Source of the DNA: Sebastes aleutianus
Taxonomy: Eukaryota > Chordata > Actinopteri > Perciformes > Sebastidae
Direction: 5' to 3'
Length of the DNA: 64,000 nucleotides
Assembly (NCBI GenBank): GCA_916700875.1
Contig: CAKAKS010000067.1
Span: forward strand, 25,757,591 to 25,821,590
Shown: positions 49,580-60,045 of the stretch, piece after piece
Numbering within the stretch: the stretch's first letter is position 1
Layout: the number at the start of each line of letters is the position of its first letter
Notes under the pieces: generated by a model
The model's database searches: none
Told to the model about the DNA's origin: nothing
Seen by the model: the letters and a program-made list of their open reading frames with translations, nothing else
Position numbers and translations under genes: made by a program

Positions 49580-50245
49580 AGAGAGAAAGAAGGGAGGAAA
49601 TGTGGAGAATAGGAAGGAATGATGAGTAGAGTTAGAGGAAATAGTGAGAGGGAAATCACGAAAGAAGATGGTGCAAAGATATGAGAGGAATCAGAGAAAG
49701 TTAAGAAAGGGAAGAGATACAAGGATGGAAATGATAAGGAGGCGACGAATTAAACAAAGTAAAAATGGAAGATGCAGAATTAGTAGATTGGGAAAAATTA
49801 TGAGAAGAAAAGGAAGGAAATACATTTCATGAGAGTATAAGAAAAGTGAAATAGAAGGGGAAGGAATGTGAGAGAAAATGAGGGACAGTAATGTAGAAAT
49901 GAGACATGGGGAGAAATGGAAAGAGAAGGGTAAAGGTGACAGAATAGCACGAGGTTAAGCAAATCGGTGCGAGGGAGGAGGAGGAGGAGGAAGCGGCGGC
50001 AGAGAAGGCCAGAATGAAAGGGAAGAAAATTAAAACGAACAGGAAGAGCGATGCTCAGGGGAAGTGAGGTCAACGGTGGACGAAGCGGGGGAAGGAAGGG
50101 TGGTAATAGAGAGGAATGAATGAAATGGATTGAAAGTGGGAACGAAATTAAGAGTGATGGAAGTGAAAGAGGAAGAGAGAGAGAGATAAGGGTAAAGAAA
50201 AAAAGGAAACAGAAGCAAGGTTGAAATTTCAATAAATGCTTGCAC
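49580..50245 (-). repeat. long purine/pyrimidine-biased tract before the exon 2 acceptor
   Basis: The plus strand is strongly A/G (words such as GGAAGAGA, AGGAGGAGGA), so the pre-mRNA is CU-rich for several hundred bases up to the acceptor at 49575. It is irregular, not a strict tandem repeat. The 149-residue minus-strand frame across it is Leu/Ser/Phe/Pro-rich low complexity. Confidence 0.8.
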
Positions 50246-51342
50246 AAGGTTATGCTACTTCTTGCCAGACATTAGAGATGCACTGAGAGATGTATAAAGA
50301 ATTTGTTGTTTTGGTCAACGAAGGACACACTAATATCGAGGTGTCTCGCACTTTCCCCTTGCTTTTTTAATACAACAAAAGTTTACTCCCATATAAATGA
50401 AAAAAATGTTTGTTTTTATATTTTATCCACATTCTCTTTATTCTTACGCGTCGTTTCCACAGAGCTCTGTGTACGTATGTGAGTCAACCGGTAGTTCATT
50501 CATTACTATGGGAGCCTCCTCCCTCCGTTTTTTCCTTTTTTTGGTCCATAATTTGCCTCGAGTATGTTGAACATGTTTTTACTTTTGCGGCAAATTACGG
50601 ACAGACCGTATGCACTGTGTGCCAAAGGAAGTTAGCAGGAATTAGCAAATAAATAAACTGATTTATGAATGTAATACAGCTCTATTAATAACAAAAAAAT
50701 CTATATTATTATTTTCTGATATTATTAGTATTATACTATTTAAAAGTCCAAATTTATTGGAAAAAGATAGATGTAATCATTTTCAAAAGTCACAACCATG
50801 AACGCCATGAAACAATTTGACCCATTAGAAAATAATGTTTTATTTCTCTGATCCACTGCTTTGATTTTCTTAGATACAAGTAGGGGAGGCTTCGAGGAAA
50901 ATAGGTTGGGAACCACTGTACTAGAAGGATAATGACAAAATACAATTCAACAGCAGCTCAGACTGCAGCCCCCAAAATGATCACAAAGCTAGGTGTACCT
51001 AATACACTGGCAACTGAGTGCAATTTCCTAAGACAGCGGGGCACCGTCAATTATAGCAAACATAAAGTAAATAGCGCAGTTATTGGGGACTATTTTCAGC
51101 CCCAGATTAATACGCATTCGGAGTGTATTACAGTAATGTGTGTTGTTCCTTCATTATTCAACGTAATGAAGGAACATCTACCCAGTTCAACAGTGTGGCT
51201 CATTAATGTGTTTTTAATAGTTTTTTGGAAAACATTGGAGCTCCATTGCACAGAAAAATATGATTTATCAGGCTTTGGATACACAGGCAATATGTTTTAG
51301 AAGAATCAATAAATTTTTGGTTTGTGTGTTTTCATGGGATTT

Positions 51343-51826
51343 GTTAAAGAGGACCTATTATACTTTTGTGCTTTTTCCCTTTCGTTTAGTGTATTATATC
51401 GTTTTTGTGCATGTAAAACGTCTGCAAAGTTACAAAACGCAAAGTCCACGCCAAAGGGAGTTACTCTCCTCCACAGAAACACTGCTCCTGAACTGCCTGA
51501 AACCGCCTTTTCTTCTGTAACGTGGTGATGTCACCAAGTAACACATTTGTATAATACCTGCATAGCGGCTAGTTTGGCACACCCTCAAACAAAGAGTTTA
51601 GAGTTAGTCAGTTAGAGCGGAGCTGGAGCGGAGTCTGAAGAGTTTTTTTATGTTGACCAATCACAACAGAGTGTTCCAGCTGACCAATCAGAGCAGACTG
51701 GGCTCTAGCACAGCCAGTATGAGAATTTTAAAGCGTTTTTTGAACATTAAATCATGTAAACATGTTCTAGTAGAAACCCAAAATACAAGTATGCACCTGA
51801 AATTGAGCAAAATAGGTCCTCTTTAA
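51343..51826 (-). repeat. TTAA-flanked MITE, AGAGGACCTATTATGC family, copy 2
   Basis: TTAA (51343-51346), then AGAGGACCTATTATAC; the right end is GCAAAATAGGTCCTCT then TTAA (51823-51826). Its orientation is opposite to the copy at 30665, judged by the AACATGTTTACATG block, here near the right end. Confidence 0.85.
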
Positions 51827-52285
51827 CAATAAGAAGTATGTAGTATATCACCAGACATATCATTAAAGGCATTGATTTAGTTAGTTTAGTTTCTTAATAT
51901 CTGTGGCCAGTGCAAATAGTTCCTGAGATACCTTTCCTTGTTTTGTGTTTCACTAAAAAGTTTTAAAGACACTTGCAGTGTGTTCTCTGCCTTTGGGTAC
52001 AGTTCAGCATCACTGCAGACAGACATGTGGTGTTTTCCCACCAAAGGTGAGAATGATTCTCAATGTTTTCTCTCTGCTTGTCGACCCAAACACCTCTGCA
52101 GGACGTTGGTGCAGCTCAATACTCGGAGACTGCAGCAGCGAGCCATCACAGATCCACACTGTGAAGTGAGCAAGTTTAAATACTGTTCAGGGATGTGACT
52201 GCAATACAGCATTAGAGGAAACTTCAACCAGTGGAGCTAAGTTTACTTCAGCTGTTGCCATATAGCCTATCTGTAGAGCCAAGCT

Positions 52286-52311
52286 CATCTCTCTCTCTCT
52301 CTCTCTCTCTC
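52286..52311. repeat. CT dinucleotide microsatellite
   Basis: An uninterrupted CT run followed by a pyrimidine-rich patch to about 52400. Confidence 0.9.
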
Positions 52312-52982
52312 GCAAAGCATGCTTAGTCTTCTTTTATTTACCCTCTCCCACCCGTTTCCTCCACACATTCACTCTCTCGTCTTTCTCTCTCTCCTCCTGA
52401 CACCCGTTACTTCCATCTGCCTGCTGGGAAGTGGAACAAACATGCATGGAGAGAGGCTTTGGCCACCAGCTCTCCTCAAGCACACAACCAGACAGAAAGA
52501 GAGGGAGGCAAACATGTTGATACCTTTGAGTGACAGAACGTGTTTGTTTACAGGTCAAGGCTTGATAGAGACTGAAAGCAGTAGAACTAGCAGAGAGATG
52601 CGATGGATGGCGGATCTGTGGATCCATGCAAAGTAACACTAAGCGCAAATTTTGAGCGCCACAAAGCAAAACTACAGCCAGAGTAGACACTCAATGATAG
52701 TTTTAGTCTGGGGTTGTTGTCGATAATCTTTAAGATCTTGTTAAAATGTATCAGTTTCTATTATAAATCCTAAAAAAAAAGTCATTAGTCATTCAGTTTT
52801 TCCGCCACCTACTGTGCAAAACTCCACAGCATTAGCTTCATGTGCACTTTTTTGTGCTGCTCCTGTGTAATCCGACCCGAGGTGAGGCAGGTGGGTCTTC
52901 ATAGAGGTGGTGTCATTTGTTTGTTGTATCTTTTGTGGTGTCTCAACATTATTGTGGTTCTGATTTACAGAAAATGGTACAT

Positions 52983-53220
52983 TTAAAGGGGACATATCAT
53001 GCTCATTTTCAGGTTCGTACTTGTATTTTGGGGTTTCTACTGGAACATGTTTACATGCTTTAATGTTAAAAAACACATTATTTTTCTCATACTGTCGGTT
53101 GGAATATACCTGTATGAAACGCTCCATTTTAGCACCTGTCTCTTTAAGACCCCCTTCTGAAAAAGCCCAGTCTGCTCCGATTGGGTTGTGAGAAAAATAT
53201 GGCGCACCATAGCAAAGTGG
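52983..53220 (+). repeat. partial copy 3 of the AGAGGACCTATTATGC MITE family
   Basis: It starts TTTAA then AGGGGACATATCATGCTCAT, with TTTCTACTGGAACATGTTTA following. The similarity fades after about 53220 and the right border was not found. Confidence 0.65.
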
Positions 53221-54597
53221 GTCGTGTCTAGAAGGGAACTCGCAAATTGCGAAATCTGATCTGAGATCTGCAAAACATGCAAAGTGTTATAGTTTGCCAT
53301 CCCTCGAAACATCGGCTTTGCAGATATTGCAAGTAGCCGTCGGACTTGGTGGCGTAGGAAGCCTGAAATACCTCCAAACAGCTGACAAGTTTGTTGTTAG
53401 CTCTGTTAGCTATGCGGTCTGCTGGCGTGCTGATGATCGCATGACGTACTGTAGTACAACGCGTGCAATCAGACGTAAACATAGAATTGAATTGAATAAA
53501 TCTGCCCCATTGTTGCTGTTACCCAGTTCAGCTATTTGAATCAGCATCGCTAGGCTTGCCGTAGTAGTCGGAGTCACACAAATTTCGGGCATACACTGAT
53601 TGCATTACACCGTCATATTGCTTTTTTTATAGAAATAAATCCATTATGTTTATTTTAGTTTATCAGCGCCACCGTCAGACGACGATGTTACAAACAGAAA
53701 ATGCAAGTGTCTGCTCCGTACGGAGTCACAGCTCAGAGAAGAAGGAGACGGAGCGTTCACAGCCGGTGTGCGTGGTGCTGTGTGGAAACCAGAGAGGCCA
53801 GGCATCCAACGTTAAGGATCAAAGTAAGCACTCTACATATATTGAGCGTCATCTTTTCTTGAAAAATGTCCGGTGTAATCGGTAACACCATTGGCCCGAT
53901 ATCCGATATCAGGATCAGATTGGTGCATCACTTTAAAGCCAGCTGCAAACTGTCGGTCTACAAAAACACCCCCTTTTTATAGTAGGAAAGCTACTACCAG
54001 AACTATTTGCACTGGCCACAGACTGAGTTTTAAATTTGGCCTTTGAAGGACAGTGAGAGCAGGGAAAAAAGAAGATGAGAAAGAGGTTGCTTTGAGGTAG
54101 AAAGTAGCAGACATGGTGGAACTGACTCCATCATCTACACTAGCTTATATGCTTTTCTGTTCAGAGCCAACCGGCTTTCTATTTTTAGAAATGTCATCAC
54201 AGGACTGAGAGATGAGTGGAAGCCGCAGAAAAGTTGCAGACCACAAACTCACATTACAAGAAGTAGAATGAGGAGGAAAACAGCATCCGGTTGTGTAGCT
54301 GCAGAGGATCGTTCTGGGAGTGTATTTTTACAAGATGCGCTCTGGTCGTAAACAACCACTTTATTATGTTCCCTTCTAACTCCTCTCCCTCTGTTGACAC
54401 CATAACTGTTGCTGACAAAGTCAAAGACAAACTCCTACTACATTTTTCTGGAGCTTTCAACTACATGACATAGTCTTCATCAGCAGATGCAATTTGCTCT
54501 GCTGTCTCGGAGATTGATCTGTTGACATGCAAGTTCAGTAGCTGTTGTTTTTTCATCCATAGCGTTTTTAGGACTTTTCTCCCGTGTTGGCTTGAAG

Positions 54598-54960
54598 TTA
54601 AACCTGCTGTAGGCAGAACGTTTTTGGCAACATTGGGCAAAAACTCCATATTTAGATTTCAGCATATTGTAATTCAAGTGTTCTGAGAGAAAACTAGACT
54701 TCTGCACCTCCTCATGGCTCTGTTTTCAGGCTTTAGAAAATCTATGCCCGCCCATGACGGGAGACTTTGACCAATCACAGGTCATTTCAGAGAGAGAGCG
54801 TTCCTATTGGCTGTGCTCCGGCTGGTGGGCGGTGCTTGGTATTTCCTCAACTGATCCCAACATGGCTGCCGGGTCACAAACGTTCTGATTTTACAGCTAA
54901 ACAGTACACTACAAGATGTTTCTGAAAACATTTGAGGCGAGAAAGAGGCATTACAGTAAC
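54598..54960 (-). repeat. dispersed MITE-like repeat, copy B (inverted relative to 13150)
   Basis: TTAA then ACCTGCTGTAGGCAGAACG at the left; the right end is GAGGCATTACAGTAAC. It matches 13150-13473 on the opposite strand and keeps about 40 bp that copy A lacks. Confidence 0.8.
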
Positions 54961-55907
54961 TAAAAGTCCTAAAAGTGCTATGGATGAAATCATACCAGCT
55001 GCAGCTCGGATGTCAACGGACCCGTCTCCATGACAACTGAGCAAACTCTGACCACTGATAAAGACCATGTGGTATGACTGAAAGCTTTTTCTTTTGTCTA
55101 AGAATGGAAAAAAAAAACATGGCTCTGGCAATATATATACCATTTCCATCATGAAAATATAGTTTTATATTGTGTTCAGGAATTTCATTTCTGTGTTCCT
55201 ATGCAGCGACGTCAGAAATGGGATTTGATGCACGAGTATCAGACTTTTTTCTTCTTCTGTCACAAATCACAGCCACTTGTAAAATGTCACACTCATTTTA
55301 ACAGTCACTCAAAACCCCTCTTGGCTGAGCTTGAATAGTCAATTGATTAATTCTGAATTAATTCAATGAAACGTATCATTAAGAGACGCTGAGGGCCACA
55401 GACGCAAGCAGATCTTCCATTTCTCTCAACTAACATCCTCATCACTGCATTTTGATGGTTTTAGATAGGCAGTAAGTCATTTTTGGAGACAAATGGAGCC
55501 AGTAATGTGTGAGCTCTTATAGCAAATTGAAACTGTACTGTACAAGACTCTGTGAAGTGTCTCACTCATACAGTAAATAGCTTATCCATGATGATTCTAA
55601 TCAAACTGATTCTGTGGTAACTCCACAGTTTCCACAATTGTAACCGCAGTACGACTCCCAGACATGTCCAGAGCAGCTCCTGCTGGCCACATCACGATCT
55701 CCAGAACCCCACATTGTCTGTCCCTGTAGCAGGTAGTGATGCAGCACTTTGCTCAGGAACACGTCAGCAGGGTGGATGCCTGCCAACCCGAGGCCCGAAT
55801 CACAAGCACGACACACTGCCGGCTGTTAAACCACGAAGCAACACGTCTGTGTCTTCCACATAAAATGTCACCCACATTCATTTGTCCTATTTATTATCTA
55901 GTAACAG

Positions 55908-56369
55908 TTAAATGACCAGTGTGTAACATTTAGGGGGATTTATTGGCAGAAATGGAATATCATTTTAATAAGAATGTTTTCTTCAGTATATAATCACTTG
56001 ATAATAAGAATCGTTGTGTTTTTTTTTGCTTAAAATGAGCCGTTTATATCTACATAGTGGTCCTTAGTCCGCCATGTTGCTCCACTATGTTTCTACAGTA
56101 ACCAAACACTGTTAAATTTTCCTGCTTGGGCCGGAGTCAAAAATGTTACTTGCTCCCGTCGCCGTCGCCGCCGCTTTCTCTCTCTTGCTTCACCACTCAC
56201 TTCCCACGTACACACACACTCTACTCCTACAACAACTGGCTATAGAGAGGGCTATTTGCGTTTTCATTTCGGCAACCGTAGCTCTCCTACACGCTTTGGT
56301 ACACGAGAGAAGTTCTAGTCTGCGACCTCACCGCTAGATACCGACAGATCCTACACACTGTTCCTTTAA
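55908..56369. repeat. TTAA-flanked MITE, CAGTGTGT family, copy 3
   Basis: TTAA (55908-55911), ATGACCAGTGTGTAACATTT at the left; CCTACACACTGTTCCT then TTAA (56366-56369) at the right. It shares inner blocks TATCTACATAG and GTCCGCCATGTT with copy 1. Confidence 0.85.
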
Positions 56370-57003
56370 GGTAGAAAGAAGAATTGTAAGAAGATTTGTG
56401 GTAGCATATTGGCTCCAAAAATAAAGAAAGTGTTTTTTTAAACAGGTTTTCCTGAACTAAATTACTTATGATCGTATTGAACTGGACATCCTCAGATGGA
56501 TGTGAGGGTTTAGTGCACCTGAACTTCAGACTGGCTTCATATTGCAGTTTATGATCTTTCATTGTTTATTCATGATTTAATTGATCTTTTCGGGACACTC
56601 CTGGAGCGGAGCCTTGAAATATGAGATCTTTCGGTGATTTTATGCACCTCACAACACAAGCACACACAAAAAATGATCCCTTCACCAACAGACACACTGT
56701 GTAAAGCTTGCTGTGTACATTAGATGTTAAATAGGCTGCAGCGGTAGAGATGCACAGCTCTGCTTTGACAGGTGAGCATATTTAATGAGAAACGTCTACC
56801 TGTGTGTCTGCAGAGCCTCTTGTACATCATCTGTTTATTGCATCAGGGCTGCAGATCATCAGGATCCATATTTACATTCAGTCTCATAAAGCATTATTGT
56901 CACTCAAATACTTAGTTATGGTTGACTGTTACTGTAATGATACTGTATATTTGTAGAATACCTTAAAGGCGATCACCATGTGAATGAAGAATTCCAATAT
57001 GTT

Positions 57004-57356
57004 ATTTCCATTAGGGCTGACCCGAAGCTTCGAAGCATTCGACCGTTGCCATGGTAATCGACCTCCAAATCAGTATTCGAATGCTTCGTTTGGGTTTTTT
57101 TTGTATGCAACTGTGCTATAATAATGTATAAATCCCCAAAAAGCCCATGAAATAAGGAATAATCCCTCAATTCATGTTCAACATTAATTATTATTAGTTA
57201 TTCTCAAATGGATATCACTGTTTGTTGTGTGTAGAGGTGCGTGTGTGTACAGTAGTGCGGCAGCAGAGACAGACAGAAGAACATGTCATCCTGCCGCGCC
57301 ACGATGTGAAGTTTCGATGCTCGAAAAATGGTATTCGGGACAGCCCTAATTTCCAT
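57004..57356. mobile_element. hAT-type MITE with 8-bp target duplication
   Basis: The element 57012-57348 has ends TAGGGCTGACCCGAAG and TTCGGGACAGCCCTA, inverse of each other with one or two differences. It is bounded by the exact 8-mer ATTTCCAT on both sides (57004-57011 and 57349-57356). An 8-bp duplication and short TIRs are diagnostic of hAT elements. No transposase. Confidence 0.85.
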
Positions 57357-57384
57357 GGCCTAGGAAAATTCAATCAATATCTGT

Positions 57385-58320
57385 GGACGTGACCTCCTCT
57401 CTCTCAAAGCCAGAAACCAGAGAGTCTCAAACTTGTGATGTCATCGGGTATAAAGTCTGGAGCTGCTCCATAGACAATGAACGGGAGACTGATTTTGTGG
57501 ACCCACAGAATGTTTGTTTACTTTTTAATACCCAAATGAGCTTTATTCTATTGTAGGATTCTCAGGTGTGAAACATAAAATGTTCCCACAACATCCCCCT
57601 GGATGCTACATGTCCACAGGGGCGCTCTTTAATCACAAGGGATCGCCTTGCTTCCCAGCATTGGGCGCTTGATGGGCTGCCACTAGACACAAGGAACTAG
57701 GCACCTGATTGGACGAACGCTTTACCTCATGGGCTGCTGCTCCCAGCTGTCAAACCGGAACCAACATGGCGGCTCGTTTGGAAACTTTCTTCTCTTATAT
57801 CACGAAAATAGTTCACCGAAATGTTTTTTAAAATCATTTTATGCGAGAAATAAGCCATGCTAAATCTGTCTCTATTTTGGATCGACAACGTTTTGTTTAA
57901 AAAGTTTCTAGAGAGTTTCCAGAGGAGGCGAGTTGCGTTGGACGCCCCTGATTTGCATAAAGGACCTCAACTTTATGCAAATGAGGAGCGGCCAACAAGA
58001 CGCCCCGTCTTTGGAATTGCGCCGCCACACTACCAGAATGCATTGCACGGCTGCTTACATATTAGACAATGAATGGGAAGCGTGGAAAGTACAGAGCCTG
58101 CGGACACGTACCATCAGTGTCATCTATAACATCTCTCCCCATTCATTGTCTATGGAGCGGTTCCACACTTTATAGCCTATGACATCACAAGTTTGAGTTT
58201 TAGCACTCTAGTTTTGGGATTTGGGAGAGAGTTGTTCATGCTCTCTAATATTGTTTGGACTATCTTAGACCATAGGAAAGACATGTATGAATTTTGAAAA
58301 TGGGCATAGTCCCCCTTTAA
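57385..58320. repeat. repeat with long inverted arms, 106 bp from the exon 1 donor
   Basis: The left arm (57396-57487) and right arm (58140-58231) pair inverted (for example CAAACTTGTGATGTCAT against ATGACATCACAAGTTTG, and TCCATAGACAATGAA against TTCATTGTCTATGGA). The right side ends CATAGTCCCCC then TTTAA at 58320. The segment 57500-57720 recurs at 63780-64000. Confidence 0.75.
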
Positions 58321-58426
58321 TACATGTAATATGGAATTGAATACATTTTTAATGCATTTTAAGGACTAAGAGTGCTGCCACAAAACGCATCAAACACAAA
58401 CTGCATGTTTTTTCACTCTCACTCAC

Positions 58427-59298
58427 CTGAACTCTGGTGCAGAGTTGCTCTTCAGTCCGTAGAATCCAGCAGACAAGGTGAGCAGCCAGTATGGCACAAA
58501 CGCCCCGTTTTCACACTCCAGGTAGGGCGCCGACCACTTTATCTGGTTCTTGTCCAGCAGGTAACTCCCACTCCCACTCTTTCCCCCCGACGCCTCGGGT
58601 ACTCTCCTGTGCACTAGCGGTCTCCTCCCGTCCCTGAACTCATTAAACCAGTCGGACTCCGGACCCCTGCTGCTGCTGCTGCTGCTCCCCAGGTACCGGT
58701 GCGCAGAACCGGACAGGTCCTGCAGCACCACCTCCTTCTCCTCGGTCCTGGTCGCCTGCAGGAACACGTGGGGTCCACCGTGGAAGCTCACCACCACGGC
58801 CCGGTGGATTTTGGGATCTCCCTCGAGGATGCTCTGCACCAATGCATGGTACCAGTGCACGTCCCTCCGGTTTGCACTTTGCTCCCTGGACTTGTTCACC
58901 TGCAGGATCATGTTGAGGAAGTTTGTTGCATGCGTCACGGTGTCCAGGATGCTGTGCAGAGAGTAAGTGGAGGCGACGTGCAGGCCGCCTCGCAGGCTGC
59001 TCAGCTCGTACCTCCGGGAGCAGTTCACATTCTGCAGCGCGGAGGAGTCTCCGGTGTGCAGGAAGGCGGTCACAACACGCGGCAAGTCCTCCTCGATCTT
59101 GTGCGCCACGACAGCGCGCTCCGTGGCCGGCACCGAGTGGTAGTAGGTCGGGTGGTGCTCTCTGTTGTTGATGTTCTGGGTGCTGAACACCGGCGGGTGC
59201 TTCTCTTCTCTCTCACCGTCCGACCACTCCACATAGCCGTAGTTTGTTCCCAAAACGAGCCCCGTGTGCAGGAGCAGCGGGACCACCAGGAGAGCCAT
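58427..59298 (-). CDS. gpr158: gpr158 coding exon 1: signal peptide and most of the Cache domain
   Basis: It encodes residues 1-290 plus two bases of codon 291. I chose the ATG at 59298-59296 because its context (GGAACCATGG) is good and it opens a hydrophobic signal peptide (MALLVVPLLLHTGLVLG). The frame stays open upstream to an ATG at 59478, but that part runs into dispersed repeat and would bury the signal peptide. Family landmarks are HTGDSSALQNVNCS (81-94), the THATNFLN segment (122-129), NKSREQ (135-140), WYHALV (149-154), VFLQATR (178-184) and PYLECENG (258-265). N92 and N135 lie in N-glycosylation sequons. In human GPR158 the Ser/Arg of NKSREQ and the Tyr/Glu of YLECENG are reported, from memory, as glycine contacts; all are kept. 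A variable linker (about 200-250) holds six serines from an AGC run. The donor is GTGAGT, phase 2. Confidence 0.95.
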
Positions 59299-59323
59299 GG
59301 TTCCGTGTTGTTTCACAGGCGCA

Positions 59324-59337
59324 GCTGAGCACAAAGT
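59324..59337 (-). promoter_or_regulatory. possible 3' splice site ahead of the gpr158 ATG (5' UTR intron)
   Basis: On the minus strand the sequence CACTTTGTGCTCAG stands 26 bases before the start codon and looks like a usable acceptor. Past it the DNA turns AT-rich and enters a dispersed 410-bp repeat at about 59381, which is unlike a normal 5' UTR. This suggests, but does not prove, that the 5' UTR is split and the promoter lies further out, possibly in the GC-richer block at 61250-61700. Confidence 0.22.
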
Positions 59338-59380
59338 GAGGCCACTTAAAGCAAAGTAAATGGCAAATGGGAGAGGGAGG

Positions 59381-59790
59381 GAGAAACCAACAAGAGATAC
59401 TGAATATACAATATACTTTTCTGTGTATAGTTTAGGACTGTCCTCAACCAAAGAAATTCTTAGTTGACTAACACTCATACAATTTTGTCGACTAATCGAT
59501 TAGTTGATTTAATCGACAGAGTTTCTCCACAAACAATCACACAAAAGCACCACTTTAAATCCTGTGTTTACCAGAGATGTGCTCATAAGTTTCTTAGAAA
59601 TAAGTCATTCAGCATGAAAAAGCATTAAAAAAATGACTAATCGACTCAAGAAATCCTAGTCAACCAAGGACAAAACGACCAAATAGTCGACTAAGAGGGG
59701 GCAGGCCTACAGTTTATGGCCAAAAGTATGTGGGCAGTTAAAAATTTCATCCATCAGCTATATGATTGATAAATATCTAATTCAAAAACC
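59381..59790 (+). repeat. 410-bp direct repeat, copy 1
   Basis: It aligns along its length with 61688-62101: GAGAAACCAACAAGAGA, AATCACACAAAAGCACCACT, AAATCCTGTGTTTACCAGAG, ATGGCCAAAAGTATGTGGGC. Inside, CGACTAATCGATTAG-like motifs in both orientations suggest MITE ends. Confidence 0.9.
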
Positions 59791-60045
59791 AGGACTTGCA
59801 TTTATATAGCGCTTTTATGTCTTCCGACCACTCAAAGCTCTTTACACTATGATGGCAAAGGCTGCTAAGGTGCCAACTTTGCCCATCATTAATCTAAATA
59901 CTCATTCACACACTGATGGCCTTCAGGAGCAATTTGGGTTGGTTAAGTGTCTTGCTCAATGCGGGGATCGAACCACCGACCTTCCGATTGGTGGACAACC
60001 TGCTCTTCCGATCACGCAAAGCTCTTACACTACACTGTAAAAAAA
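59790..60045 (+). repeat. SINE-like repeat / LINE tail, copy 1
   Basis: It carries ATTTATATAGCGCTTTTATG, GCAATTTGGGTT and GGGGATCGAACCACCGACCT, phrases of a retroposed family common in fish. Related copies are at 60845-61045 and, more diverged, 62920-63175. Confidence 0.65.

Larger units (their letters stand above)
49575..58426 (-). other. gpr158 intron 1
   Basis: An 8.9-kb phase 2 intron. It starts (transcript sense) beside exon 1 with a foldback-type repeat (57385-58320), then the hAT MITE (57004-57356), TTAA MITEs (55908-56369, 51343-51826, 52983-53220), the inverted 54598-54960 repeat, and ends with a CU-rich tract (49580-50245) before exon 2. The part 50250-51340 and 55000-55900 show nothing recognisable. 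Confidence 0.85.
3283..59298 (-). other. gpr158: gpr158 gene, 5' eight coding exons (3' part outside window)
   Basis: This is the gene-level entry for a class C orphan GPCR of the GPR158/GPR179 group. In mammals GPR158 is a plasma-membrane receptor of neurons that binds RGS7-Gbeta5, and it has been reported as a metabotropic glycine receptor through its extracellular Cache domain (family knowledge). Eight exons join in phases 2, 0, 1, 0, 0, 2, 1, 2 with GT-AG borders and no stop, giving about 616 residues. The order is signal peptide (1-17), Cache region (about 60-326), Cys-rich EGF-like stalk (308-394), TM1 to the start of TM6 (about 401-616). GPR158 is favoured over GPR179 by the segments NKSREQ, YLECENG, VDIDQC and CLPCREGC. 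The rest of the 7TM bundle and the cytoplasmic tail lie left of position 1. The two teleost ohnologues cannot be told apart here. Confidence 0.93.

Noticed and set aside
49798..50247. 149-residue open frame on the minus strand
   Set aside because: It lies within the pyrimidine-biased tract of intron 1; Leu/Ser/Phe/Pro-rich low complexity.
53646..53885. Possible transposase or other coding fragment
   Set aside because: The 79-residue frame has no motif I can name. The following CCGATATCCGATATCAGGAT suggests the end of a DNA transposon, but there is too little to call a gene.
58699..59328. 209-residue plus-strand open frame
   Set aside because: It is the antisense shadow of gpr158 exon 1, open because of that exon's codon composition.
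59299..59478. 60-residue N-terminal extension of gpr158 to an upstream ATG
   Set aside because: It runs into the 410-bp dispersed repeat and would place the signal peptide inside the chain; the ATG at 59298 has the better context.
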